This document shows positions 12,440 through 25,500 of a stretch of 64,000 nucleotides of DNA, in pieces; position 1 is the first letter of the stretch, and the number at the start of each line of letters is the position of its first letter. The notes below the pieces were generated by a model. The model saw only the letters and a list, made by a program, of their open reading frames with translations. It searched no databases and had not been told where the DNA came from. The stretch lies in the NCBI GenBank assembly GCA_000697665.1, contig KL197791.1:1-64000 (forward strand). Reading direction: 5' to 3'. The position numbers and the translations under genes are program-made. Source of the DNA: Jaapia argillacea MUCL 33604. Taxonomy: Eukaryota > Basidiomycota > Agaricomycetes > Jaapiales > Jaapiaceae.

Positions 12440-14945
12440 CAGCCAATGGCGTTGCAGTTAGCGCTAATCAGTCATGACGTCATGACGAAATCTCAACCAC
12501 CCAAGGCTCATTGGTTCACCTGGCATCGACATAACAGTACTCAAGATGGCCATGTCGCATCTCTATCACTACAAGCACCCAAGCACTCACAGTCTTCTCT
12601 GTCGTGTCATCCCTACCGTGGTCCAAGATCCTGACGTCCCTCGCTGATACCGCCCATGAAAGGGCAGGGATATGCTTGGATGAAGAGCAAGTCGCGGATC
12701 TAGAGAGGTTCGTCAACTCAGAGCATCTTTCTCCCATTAACCCTCTCCTTTCGTCGTCGTCGGGCTCCTCCGCTCAAGTCTCCTCCTAAAGCGCTCTCTC
12801 TAACATCAACATTGGCAGTTCTACATTCGATCAGTCCTATTGCTACGATACCTCTTCCATCCTACCTTCTTTCGCTCGACGCGGTGTCATTGTCGCCTCC
12901 AATCCCGATCAATAACCTTTCGGCGACCGTGACAATTTCCAAGACGATTCCCTTACGCGTTTTCGCACCTGCCATAGGTTCTACTCCCCAAGTTTCCCCT
13001 CGATCGATCTGTTGGACTCGGTGCGGTGAGGAACAGAATTCGGGGAGAGATGGCAGATATTCGATGTCCGAGGTGAGTGGTGGTTGCCTATCGATTCATC
13101 CATGTCGTTCTGATTAATCTTATCATGTCCTGCCTCGATTTTCGTTCCAACCGACACCACATTACTCGCTACCCTCATCTCAGATCCGTCAAACCCAGGC
13201 CTCTACGTCCCATTTCCGGTCAACAACCCAGGGTAATCTCGTAAGCGCCGTCGCGTCTCAAGTAAGTACTATATTCCTGGATTTGCCACCATCCCCACTA
13301 TAGCCCCCCACTCCCATACCAGCCTCAAAATCGTCATTCTAACCGTGTCTATATCCTCGCTCCCGTATTCTATCATCGCCAGGTTTTCCGCTCTCACTCG
13401 GACCTAGCTTCTCAGCCTCGTTCCTCCTTCGCCCAACTCTGATTTCCGTGGGTCCATAAACCCAAACCCATTCTCACATACTCCTTCCCCTCTCCAAGTC
13501 TCAAACTTCATGTCTACGTGGTTAGCAGCAGGTGAGCTTTACTTTCCCATCATACGAATCCCATCCAACTTACTATCGTTGCAGACAAACTCAGGGTCAA
13601 CCACCAATCCACCACGTTATCACGTTCTCCCCTGAACACCCCTTGACAAGGAATATGCGTTGATTCTGATCCAAGAACTAGTTACCTGTCGCTGGATACC
13701 GTTCTCCATTGGGTTCCTGCATTCGAGGAAGGTCGACGTTCTCAGACAAGGTAGATTTCGAGGGACTCGTCTCCGAATCATAGCTTGAGTGAATGAAATA
13801 ATGGAGGGAGGTCCGTCGATTGCATGACACAGTATGTCATTTCCATCAAGCACCTTCGGCGTTGCTTTATAGCTGATCTTGGCCTACATTAGATCTCTAT
13901 CTTTGGTCGCCTTCATACACCGCAAGGCGTTTCGACGTCCTTCTACATCACGACGCCTCCCGACCTCCTTTCTATACCACGACGCCTTCGAACCACTGTA
14001 TTTTGCTGTGGCGAACCTCAGCCAAATGCTCGCGGTGTCGGCGTGCTCGCTTAACACAGATGGAGAAGAGGCTTGGGAGGGCATCGAACGTCGAGCTCGG
14101 CGTGTCGTAGCGGTAGCGCGATGCGGTTTCCGCTTGCTATGTCTCGGTTTCTCCCCTTGTGTCTCACTAGGTCATGCAACGTCAAATGAAAGTGAGTAAT
14201 CTCGGGCTCATATCAACACTCCATATGCATCTCAAGCCCAACGACTGATTAATTCATGTCTCAAATCAGCTCACCCTATCCTAGACCTTCAATCTCAAGT
14301 CGCTCCGTGCCGTCGTCTCCTTCGTTTCCACCTTGCCCATATCAACTCTGACAAACCTAGCCAAATTCCCCGGACGCTCTGTAGCCGTATGCGGGATATC
14401 TGGGGACAAGAACCTCGGCGTAAACTCTGTCTGCGATGTTCTCACAAAATAGACAGATGTGTCACTCTGTTAGAAGACATAGAGTCTAGGTCATCACTAC
14501 TATGTATTTTGCGGCAAATGAATGTGACTACAATACAGCATGAACAACCGGTCAGATGGTCCAGGTATGGTCCGACGAAGAAACGATTATCACCCCTCCA
14601 ATCGACGAGGTCGTATCCCTGGACACGAACGAGCATAAACGTGGTCAGCGCCCCAGGGATAGATAAGCTGCTTCAGCAATACAGAGAAAGTACGTTCACG
14701 ATCGGAAGGGGGATGTTCATATTTGACCCGGACGAGAAATGGTTCCAGATACATGCGAGGGAGGATGTTTGGTGGTCTTGATGATAGCGCGCGAGGGATA
14801 CGGGATGTATGCGCCTTCGGACCGATATCCAGATGGAGCCATTGAAGTCCAATACCCCTTCTATCATCAACTCCTCCGTACCTACTGCAGTCAGAACGTC
14901 GTCCCTCAGCCCCATCAGACTCTCCCTATCCTTCTCCAAGATTAA
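12440..14945 (+). repeat. A block copy 2
   Basis: It begins with the shared leader and TGACGTCA (12475-12482) and follows the order of A block 1, including a segment near 14150-14270 (CATGCAACGTCAAA(T)GAAAGTGAGT) and a Y-like end near 14690-14850. It is more diverged than copies 1 and 3. Its right end abuts the truncated TBC gene at about 14945, so it may be the insertion or rearrangement that cut that gene. Confidence 0.55.
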
Positions 14946-14948
14946 ACA

Positions 14949-17900
14949 TTAGAGCCGACGAGACTTACCGGGAAGATACTGAATGTCGGGAACCATGAAC
15001 AAATACGCCTGCAATAAGGAAAGCAGGGCGCCTTGCGAGCCTTGTATATCTATATTGCCCTCAAAGTAGTACCTTGCGTCTCGTTCAATGTCGTTGGAGG
15101 CCGCTACACGACCTCGCCGCCCCAATTGAGTATACAGACCGTCCATCCTTTCCCCCTGGCTATCAGTCAAGTGTTGCCAAACATTCGAACGAACAGAGGC
15201 GGGGACCCCTTCGATCAAGAGCTTCTTGACCTTCTTACTCTTCCTAGCCTGCGAGGGAGGCGTGGACGACATGATCGAGGTGCATTTGAGCTCTCGCTGA
15301 CGGTGGGCTTCGATGGCAGCAGGACCTTCCATGGTGACGACGCTTTGGGTATACAAAAGGATGCCTCCGAGACACTGGTCGGAGATCGAGGGACGATCGC
15401 CGACGACATTGACGAAGCGGGGCTCTCAGCGCGTAACAACCCAGAACTATGTTGAATGAAGCCGGATGCACTCGCGCGAATGGCATTTGTGGAGTCCTCG
15501 CTCGTTCTTGCAGACGGCACTGGGGCAGGTATTGCGGGCGGATGAGTTCAAAGTCCAGATCTTGTACTTGTATGGTCTCTTGGTCATTCACAGGGTCGGT
15601 GGGCCTGAGAGACCAAGACTACTATCATTCTTCGTTCGTAAGTTAGGCAGAGACATCTTTCGCGTGGGAGGCGATGGAGGAGTAGGCGTAGGAGGCCGGG
15701 GAGGTCATCTGCGAACGAGCATCGCTATAATGGGTCATATCTGTATCACCAGATCGACGTCCGTGCATGGAGGTCCTTGTATCCAAATCAGCGCCGTTCG
15801 CTGGTCCATTCGAAGAGGGCGACGGGGAAGGTGCCGATCGGGATTTGTTGTGCTCGGATTGTTGATGAGATATTCGTAGGGGTAACGCAATTGGTCCACC
15901 AGACGGTGGTGACGACGGCTGGGAACGAAGAGCTGGAGTTGTCGAAACCTGCCTCGGCCCTCCGGCAAAGGTAGGCGTAACAGAAGTAGCGAGGTTCGAA
16001 CTTTCAACTTGCGGAGAAGACGGTCTATTCGGAGGAAGGGTAGGCGTCCTCAGTGGGGAAGGTATTTGTGCACCAGTTGTGGAGAACGACCGTGAGCGAT
16101 AGCACGACCGGAAGCAGGTTGACTCGAACAACTTTCTGAGCTTCATCAGGCAGAGTTATCTCGGCAATCGACGAATCAAATCCTGAGAATGAGCGGGAGC
16201 GAGGACGTGGAGTTGGCGCCTTTGGAAAGAAATTAGCTCGAGGGATGACGTTAGGAGCAGGGGTGGGCTGGACTTCTTGCATGACTGGAGGAGGAGCTAC
16301 ATCCGGTGCAGGGGCAGACGGAGCGACGGGAGCAGGGGGAGAAGCAACCTGATACCTCTCATGGTGATCCAAGGGCTCCATGCTCCCAGCTGTAGCGGGT
16401 CGTTGATGTCCATGAAGAGATACCGCACCGTGGAGGTTACCCTGTGGCTTTGCCCGATTCGCAGCGATAGATTGCAGCGGCTCCAACGAAAACATAATAA
16501 GCACAGGACCCAACGAATTCGTCAGATCCTGTCTACACATCCCATATATCGTATTCTGGCGAGGTTGACCGTTCGGTCCAAACCTCGCAGCAGCAGCCAG
16601 ATGTAAAGTATGGATGACGGTCCCTCCATGTACGGTGTTTTGTGGTGGGACAGGGGGTTGGTATTGAGGAGGTGGATGATCTGACGACCGTACCTCGGGA
16701 AAATGCGTGACGTTCTTTGATTTCGGCTTGAGTTGGTTGTCGGGGCTGAGATGAGGAGGATGGCGTCGGTTGAGGTTCCAGGCGAATAGGTGGAGTCTGG
16801 GGATTAGGCGAGACGGGCTGAGGCGACGGAGCGAGTGACGGCACGAGCGAAACCTCTTGGACACAATCATCGATGTGCAGCTCTTATGAATGCACCTCGG
16901 TCGTATCGCCATTCGTATTCGGAGACCCAAGGGATGAAGAAGCAGAGAGGACCGAACTACTATCTCCTTCCTCTCTCCCTTCCACACCCAACCCCTGCGG
17001 TCCGTCATGCTCATCATCAACAACAACAATATCCCTTCCCACCCTCTCTCCCTCTTTCCCCTCCTCAAGAACCTCAGGCGTAGGACTAACTCTATCCCTC
17101 TCCAACCTCTCCCTCAGCGCCGAAGCGATTCCCCCACCTCTCTACAATTGCATCTGCGTCAACGAAGGAGAAAGCAACCCGGGACTAGAAGGTGTGGGGC
17201 TAATGAGAGTGGGTGAAGGTAACGGTGAGCCGAAATCTGTATGGAGGAGGGGGGAGGGAGGAGCGAGTTGGAGTGGAGCGGGTCGACGGTCTTCTTTGAT
17301 GGGCCGTAAGGGTGATAAGTCAAGAGCAGGGGGAACGCGGAGTGAAGAGGCTTCTGTTGGTGAAGGTATGGTCTCGATTGCGATTTCGGGGTTAGGAGTG
17401 GGGATGGTGAGAGGGGAGACCGATGGTCCTTCGGGTTTAGGCTCTTCGGGAGGTGGTAACGATTCATCCGGGCCAATTTCCGAATAAGCCGATTCAATCG
17501 ACTGATGTTTAAGACTCGTCGTCGTTGCTTCCTCCTCCTCCTCCTCCTCCTCCTCCTCCTTCCCAACCTCCCCAACACCCAGCTCACCCTCCTCTTTCTC
17601 TTTACCCTCCTCCTTCCGCTCACCCTCACCCAACCCCCCAGCCTTCGGAACCCCATCCCCTTCACTAGATCCCACACTCGGTCTCCCACTCCCTCCCACA
17701 CTCCCAACTCCCTCACCAAGCCTCCACCCCCCAGCGCCAAAATCACTCGGCACAGGCGGTACCTCCACCCCACCGCCAGCCCCAAACGCACCATCCCTAG
17801 ACATCATGGAAAATCTCGACATCTTACTAGCCATCGAGAACCTAGAATACCTATAATCGTCGTAAATGTCGGATGCGCCTTCCCATTCTTCGCTGATGTC

Positions 17901-19785
17901 GGGGTCGTAGGCGTCGGGGTTTGGAGGGGGGAGGTCGTCGGTTATTGGAGGGGAAAGGGGAGGTGCGGGTGGTGGGGAATGTGAGGGGGGAGGTGGGGGA
18001 GAGAGTGAGGGAGGTGGTGGGGGAGTGAATGTTGGGTTGGTGGGAGTTTCGATTGGGAGGGAGGAGATATGGCGAGGAGGAGGGGACGGGGGTGTTGGCT
18101 CCTGAACATGAGATCTAGAAGGTGTAGTATGAGAAACTTCCATCGACTCTCGTTCCCTCGTAGGCGTCGTAACGTCTCTCCTCTCCCTCTCCTCGTTCCC
18201 ATTCTCGTCTTCCTCAAATCCTTCACGTTGTCCAAACCCTCCCTCCCGTTCCCCAAACCGCTCCCAACCCCAACTGCATCGCAAACCCACTAATCGTATC
18301 CTCTCCCTCTCCCACTGCTCCTCCCGTGCCATCATCACCATAGTCACTCTCACTAACGAACGAATCATCATCCCCTGCCCCCTCTCCAATCATACCCTGC
18401 AACAACGATAACCCAATCCCCACTTCTCCATCACTCATGGCGATCGATAACCGTGTACTGGGGTCAGCATACGATTCATCCCCCTCCCCTTCTCCTTCCC
18501 GTTCTGCTTCTGCTTCCTTCTCTTCGTGCGGTGTGGTAGGACGTGACGAAGTTGCTGGGTCCTGAGCAAGCGGACTAGGATGATTAGGCGTCGAATGCAT
18601 TGCTTGCACGGGAGATTGAGTCGAAGGAGGAGGTTGGGAATGTCGAGCCGAATCACGAGAATGGGAAGAGAGAGGGATAGAAGCCATGGTAGATACACTC
18701 GTCCTCCATATTCGATCATGCATCTCCTGATCGATATCCATAGACTCTTCTCCCATTCCCGACGTGTCTCCTTCACTGGGTGGAGGTAAGGAAGACGGAG
18801 CTGTGGTAATAGGAACGGCAACGGGTGTTGGGATCGGCGTCAACTCTGCCGAGATTGGGTCCAGTCTAACGACTCGTTCTCGTTCTTCCTCTGGGTGTTT
18901 CCTCTCCCTCATAAAATGAGCCGGAGAATCCAGTGGTGTGTCCAATCCCGATTCAGCTCCAGTCGAAGAAGACGAATAGCTGAAACTAGGAGGGATGAGA
19001 CCTTCTTCTTCTCCAGGTGATATAGGGATGGGAGAAGAAGATCGAGCGTCTGTTAAGACGAGATGATGATGCGACCGTGAGGATTCGGAACGGGACAGCG
19101 AGATGCTGGGGGAATGTGAGACCGTCCTCGCACGAGGGAGTGAATGGTGATGATGGTGTGAACTCGAAAGGGAATGCGAATGTGACAGTTGAGGTGATGA
19201 AGACGAGCTGGCAATTAGGGATAAGTGACTTGATGATGGCGTTCGGGAAACCATCGAAGTTCTCGATGGGGTCGTTTCGGCATCGCGAGAGGAAGAATTT
19301 GTGAGGGATGGAGAAGGGCTTTGACTCTTCGAAGTTGAAGAGACTCGGCGGATTGAAGGTGGGGTTGTGGAAGAACGTTTGGTCATGACTGGTTTCTTGA
19401 GCTTGCCATGAAATTGTACGTCTGTAGCTTGAAATCTGCCCACTACGCCTTCACAATAACCCTTCAAACGAAACCGTCACTCCCTTTTCTCCATCACGAA
19501 CACACCGAAAGGGACTCACCAAATACTAACCCTCTCGATCGGGCAACTGCATGAGCACAATAATCTCATCGTCCTTCCAGCCCCCAAATCAATACCCATA
19601 TACACGAAATGAGGCCAAACAACCCAAAAGCTCACCTTCATAAACATCAAATCCTCCATACTCTCCGCCACACAATCCTGCGTCACGGTACACTTTCCGA
19701 TACCACCCTTTGCAGCAAACCTGGTCCATCTCGCAAGCTGAGTCGCGTCCATCCCTTCTTCAACAACAACAACAACCTCCAGCAA
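14949..19785 (-). pseudogene. SH3 + TBC domain (Rab GTPase-activating) protein gene, decayed and truncated
   Basis: The first coding exon ends at 19636 and the second (19520-19573) at a GTGAGT donor. The third starts at 19461 with GYCEGVVGRF, completing an SH3-like fold split by introns. A long low-complexity region follows (Ser/Pro/His-rich, poly-Glu, poly-Pro). Near 15050-15260 comes the start of a TBC domain (LIEGVPASVRSNVWQHLT, then QAYLFMVPDIQYLPG). TBC proteins stimulate GTP hydrolysis by Rab GTPases in membrane traffic. The gene is broken: TAG at 19526-19528 sits where the SH3 tryptophan is expected, TAG at 17142-17144 and a TAA near 16884 interrupt one frame, and several frame changes lack obvious introns. 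After YLPG a GTAAGT donor leads straight into repeat DNA, so the rest of the TBC domain is missing. Confidence 0.75.
17530..17563. repeat. TCC trinucleotide microsatellite
   Basis: An uninterrupted run of TCC units in the plus strand reads as a poly-Glu tract in the minus-strand TBC gene. It lies in the low-complexity linker between the SH3 and TBC parts. Confidence 0.9.
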
Positions 19786-19789
19786 CGGA

Positions 19790-20590
19790 CGGTAGCAACG
19801 TGTTTGACAGGAGAAAAAGGAGGGGCGGATGTATGCGGTCGTGGATCAGACGAATTGGGTCAAGTCTAGGCCGGAACGAAAATGGTCGGCGGCGTCGAAA
19901 GGCTCTGGGATCAACGAGCGACTGGGTATCCGATGACTGCGACGACGAGCACGACGAGCACGACGACAAAGACAGCGACAAAACGACGACGACAACGACA
20001 GACACGATGCAGACAGACGTAAATCCCTTTCCACCTCCGCGAATATCGAATATTTTATCGCGAAATGAAGCATAGAACAAACACCTGTAAACACGTGTGC
20101 CACCCATCAAACTCGGTCTCCATCAATCATCTTCCTCTTCTCCCGTGGACGCTACTCGGTCTCGGAATCTGATAAACTCGACTTTCATCCTCATCTCCGT
20201 CGTCCGCATCCACTCCGCCGACGTTCGTCGACGCACGTTCCCGAAATCCCTGCAACTGAATACACCAGGGCGCACCACACGGTCCTCGCCATAAATAGTC
20301 AAGGGGTGCGACTATTCCAAAGCGAAAACAAACCTACATCGGAGCCGCCAAAAGTCTGGCACATAACGTTATCGCAGAACAAAAGGAACACCGACAAGAA
20401 AATCCAAAATCTTCGTGCCCTCACTCGCTTGAACCGCTGACCCCCCCAGCGTCAATAACTAACATCGGAGTGGCACCTCCGACCCGACGACTCGGTGATT
20501 CTCACCTCCTGAATGGCATAGTCGGGAAGGACGGCATTCCATCAAGGGTCGTAGGTCGAGCCAGAGGGCGTATCTCAGGTACCGAACGTC
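19790..20590. other. Upstream flank of the TBC gene
   Basis: The stretch immediately 5' of the minus-strand TBC gene contains a short CAA/GTT microsatellite (about 19762-19778) and a GACGACGAG-rich patch (19940-20000). No open frame with recognisable features is present. It should hold the former TBC promoter, but no TATA box or clear factor site stands out. Confidence 0.35.
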
Positions 20591-20597
20591 AATGCGT

Positions 20598-21670
20598 TCA
20601 TCTATGATGAATGAAAGGTCAAGAATGGTTCCAATTTCGAGATAAGGAAACGTACGATAAGAACTTACTTTCATCTCCGCGCCGTTATAGTTCTCCCCCT
20701 CTACTTTACGGGGGCCAGAAGGATGGTTATCACGAGCTACAAAGGTTGCAATGCAAAGAATCTCAGGACTCTAAATCAGAAAGTCGGAGCATCCAGAATG
20801 AACGCCCTTTCCTTCTAGAGGCTCAGCGAACTGAATCAACTCCGAGTAAGAACAATGGTCGAGAAACAACGTACATACCCTGTTGACAAAGCGACAAGAA
20901 GTCGCCCAGTCAACCATCCTTCCTCTTACTCAAGCCAACCCTCCTTCCTGATAGTGAAGTCAACACTCCCCCAGCTAACCATTCCCATCAACCTTCCTAC
21001 AACTCATACAGTAACCACCTCAATGCCACCAACCCAGAAAATCAACCGATCTTCCAAGAACCACCAACAGAGTCTTCTCCCGTCCTCCGCGGAGTTGAAC
21101 CTTGATATACCACTGGAAGGCGACGGACGACGATGAAGGTGTCATAATACCACCTTGCATCCATACACCTATATAACTAGAGTTTCAATCACGCAGGTAA
21201 AGGAAAAGCAAGCAGATCCCCCACTCCCGACCCAAACCGAGTGTCGACACTCACCCATAATCCAGAACATCTGATCTCAAATTATCTGTATCTCGCGCTC
21301 CGGTCATCAATGTGTTCATCTGCGATGGAAGAGAGTCAGGAATGGTTCCATTGTGAACAGATAAGAGACGTACGAAAGAGATCAAATTCATATCCGCGCC
21401 GTTATACTTCTTCCCCCACGTTTTCTGAGGCCCGAAAGACGGTTATCACGAGCTCCAAAGGTTAGAATGGAGTGTCACTCAGGACGTGAATCAGAATGCC
21501 GATTATCCAGGACAAACCCACTCTTTCGAAAGGCCCAGCGCACTGAATCAACTCTGAGAAAGAACGAAGGTCGAGAAGCGACTTACATCCTGTCATGTCC
21601 AGCTGAAAGCGACAAGGGATCGATCCGGTCAACGATCATTCCTCTCATTCGAGTCAGCACTCCTCCTAAA
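20598..21670. repeat. Diverged tandem duplication, period about 714 bp
   Basis: Sequence 20598-20930 is repeated at 21312-21640. Paired landmarks include AGAATGGTTCCA/GGAATGGTTCCA (20618 and 21332), CCGCGCCGTTATA, GGTTATCACGAGCT and CACTGAATCAACTC. The two copies differ at many positions, so the duplication is old. Short frames in both copies do not stay open together, so coding is unsupported. Confidence 0.7.
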
Positions 21671-22560
21671 TTCCCATCAAACCATCCTCCTACTCGCACT
21701 GAAACTCTCACCAAACCACCTCAACACGTTCAACCAGCGTTTCAACTGTAGTAACCAGTGACCGAGAACCTTCTCGCATGCTCTGTGGAGTTCGAGTTCG
21801 AGGTCAAAGACACACATAAGCACCATTTGGACAGACCAAGACACATCCGGATACCTGAGTATATGGATGATAGCAATGGATCAATACATCACACGGGTAA
21901 AACAGAGATCAAACCAAGATCAACTCGCCCAACGCTCAGAATCCCTACATCGCCAACCCTATATCCGAGCTTTCTGTTCACAAAGAAATGTCGCAAGACC
22001 TGTAATCACCGCCGTGATTATAGTCATGCGACATCACTGAGTCTCACCAGAGATCAGAGCAGGGTGGTATACAACGGCGAGGATTCAGTTTCTGTCAAAT
22101 TGATAGCAGAGACGCACCCACAGTCCGGAGCATCCACCCAAAATGTCGTACCGCTTCCGCTCGCCCGAACCAACATTTCGCCTCCCACCCCTTCAACCTC
22201 CACTTGTGCGCAAGCCAATGCCTCTTGGTGACGATTCAAAAGAAGTGTGCGTACCAAAATCAGGATCCACCTTCGGAGAGTGATGGGAAAGAGGCATTTT
22301 TGTTTTGGTGGGGTTTAGAAGAGCCTGGAATGTTTTGGTTGGTAGGAAAGGAGGTTGTGATGGGGGAGAACAGAGAGCATAAGACCGAGAACTTGAAGGG
22401 AGGCAGGGACCGGTGACGAAGGAGGACCAAACTTTGCCGACGACCGCAGTTTCACTCCTCGGTCCCTCATCAAATGCTCATTGTTCCATCAATGACTCCA
22501 GCCCTAGCGTGATTGCCTGCGACGTTTAGGATTGCGAGGGCACGAGGGTGGGTGTGCGAC
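21670..22560. other. Unassigned spacer with a short XY fragment
   Basis: A plus-strand frame of 157 codons at 21758-22231 has no recognisable motif and ordinary composition. From about 22260 the sequence becomes purine-rich and ends near 22505 in an X-type boundary (CCCTAGCGTGATTGCC), so a partial XY unit joins the B block here. Confidence 0.3.
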
Positions 22561-25500
22561 CAGGATAGGGTGAACTTGAAACCAAAACGGACCCAGCATT
22601 TTGATCGGGGTTGAGCTCCTCAGATTCATTGCCCCTCTTCTCAAGTCGATCCGAATCTAACTACTAGCTCGAGTGTGGCTATTTGCCCACCCATTTTCCT
22701 CACCTATACCACGTGTGAAAAGAGGATCTGAGTGGATGGAGAGGAAGTTGCGCATCAAGAATGTCATGGTCCGTCGAGTCCACTACTTAGCACAGATGAA
22801 ACACTACACCCACGACAAGTACCAACATAAAACATCTTTCTCCCTGGGCCTTCTCTCATCATCGCCTTTTTCTCCACTCAAATTTCCAACTTCTCTGTTC
22901 CCTGGTCAAGGGAGTCGGAACGAGTGTCCTTTACCCTCCCGACTTGAAGCCACTTCTCCACTAGTACTATTGATTCAAACTCGTCGAAGCTGATTGTAAA
23001 AAGTCTTCCTGCGTAAAGACTTGCATCCTCAGCATTTCTCCACCAGCACCAATTGGCTCCACCTCTTCTTCCATCGACTGTTCCTCCAGACCTGTGTATC
23101 AATACTTAGTAATGTTAAGAAGCGACCAATGATATAGATTCACCACCAGAGCCAATAGGCCGGAATGTAAGTCGGCGAGATTCATCTTGTCTCGTAACAG
23201 CCTGATAAAGCGAATTAATATGTTTCGCTCGCAGACCCATTATACCCTTGTTCTCAGATGGTATAGGGACAGGCACATCTTTTGGCCAGTTGACGAACTC
23301 GTACCCACACTTCTTGACAAGTTGGGGGAGAGTTGACCATGGTACACCAGTACCAGGAGGATTGGCTCTGATTTCCTCTGAAAGGGGTGTGAGGTTAACA
23401 GGAGAAGATGAGTAGAAGCAAAGGTGCAAACCCAGTTTTGTCCTTAGATATAGTTTTATAGTGTTGACCTTCTTAGCCTTTGTCTTTTCACCTGTCCTAG
23501 GAGATGGAGCAGCAGCAACACCATTCATGACAAATGACATGCTCTCTTAGGGTATTTCAGCTGCAGGCATATCATGGATGGCTTGATAGCTTCTGGTGAG
23601 TGGTAGATCTTCATTCATTGGTTTGGAGGTGGATCCAGCAGGGATAACCTCTGAGCTACTGCAAAATGAAAATCTGATGTAGCCTCAGGGCATGGATGGA
23701 AAGAAAGCAAGATACTCACAATCCTCTGTTGTCAATGATCAGGCGATCAGTGGTAGGTACTGAAATAAACAAATCATGTGAGCTTGCGACATCAATCTAA
23801 ATTCCAATAGAATGAGGACAGTCAATAGACAAGGTAGAATATGCCTACCATTTCATGTAGCATGTCATTCAGCAGACCTTGACGGCCAGCAGAAGATAAC
23901 CTAGGATCTCGCAGAAGGGCTGAAATTGTGCCAAGAGCCTCAGCTGATCCAGTTTGGATTGGGTTGTTTGCAATGGGAAGCTGGGTGGCTGTAGAGGTGT
24001 CATCAACTGCAAAGCCAAGATCTGCCCAGTGAAATGATAAGTCTTCATGGAGATCCATTGGGTGATCCTGGTTATTCTGTTCACCAGATTGGAGTGGCTG
24101 TATAGCTGATGCTAAGTGCAGTTCATTGGCAGCTTCAACAAATGCCAGTGGTATGGGATTCCCTCTATCTCCTGGGGGAATGGGCTGATATGTGAATGAG
24201 TTGGCCCATTCTGGCCAAGACAACCCTCCAGAGGAAGACTCAAGGCTGATTACCATGGTGTTGGCATGCAAGGTGGAGTCCACAGAGGCTTGACTAGGAA
24301 CATTGATCAAAGGTGGATTGGTGGCTGCGGGTTGTGGGGAAGGTGGGACATTACTGGCTCGTTCATCTGATTCAGGAGAGGATCCTTGGGAGCTGGTAGG
24401 GGAAGAACAACCAGAGAATGAATCACGCACAGTGCGGCATGCCATACATTCCAATTTCGACCAATAGGCAAACCCCGTGGGAAATTTGGGCACCTCTGAT
24501 TTTTTAAGTAAAACCATGACAGAAACATATAAGTCAAGAAGTGGTGTGTCATGATCTGTACAACAAGTGTGACCAGAATCTTTGACCCGTTGATGAAAGG
24601 ATGCCATGGCCAAAGTCTTCTCAGTAGCCAGAAGGGTTGGGAAGCAGTCAAGAACCTCTGGGACCAGATAAAACCAGGAAGATTTATCACTGGTACATCT
24701 CCCTACAATCCAAACAACTGCACCTAGCAGTGTACGAAAGTTGGTGGATGGGGGGAAGGAGGAGGAGGAGGAGGAGGATATGCAGTGTCTGATTGATTCC
24801 TGAATGTTCTCCACCCTGCTGTACTGCTTTAAGGCACTAATGCTGTCCCTCCATGAATCAGGATACAAGTTGACCCATGCAAGATAGCAAGGGTCAGGAG
24901 TATCTATGATGAGATGCTTCCTCAAGCCTTCATTGAATGAGTCCCATGTCTCAATGGTGAAGATCTCTGCTAGGTGCCGAGAAACACCTCGAACCTCCTC
25001 ACTGCCAGCATAATACATTGTGGTGACAGCCAGTGCACCATAAAGCATGTCAGGATGTGAGAAGCCTTGATGATCAACAGGCGTCTTGTCAGGATAGATG
25101 GTCTCCCGATATTTGAAATCATCTGGAAAGTTGAAAAATGGTGATGGAGGTTGGTCGCTAGGTGGGAATCAACATGAGACACTATGAGCACCCAATAGTA
25201 ACTAGGACTTACCTGGCAGGGCAGTCTGTGCAGTCAAGGCAAACAACTCCCACCTCACTTTCCTGGGATAGCAAGATGATAACATTGCACCATATCGGTA
25301 GGTATTCCTTGACATAGGAGAGATGGCAGGTGTGCCCCATCAGGTCCATCTGTTTACAGAATTTATCGAAGGTCTCGTGTGGTGGGCCGGAATTGAACGA
25401 TCCCCAGAGAACATGCTCGCACAACTGGAAAGTTCTTGCTGGTCGGAGGCCACATTCAACTTCACGACTTGCCATGGTATTGGATGTCAAGAGTATCCAA

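Noticed and set aside
13879-14199. 106-codon plus-strand frame in A block 2
   Set aside because: Only the short stretch around YHDAFEPLYF parallels other A blocks; the rest is not conserved in frame, so it is treated as part of the decayed repeat.
16873-17487. 204-codon plus-strand frame opposite the TBC gene
   Set aside because: It mirrors the low-complexity Pro/Ser/Glu region of the minus-strand gene and has no motif of its own.
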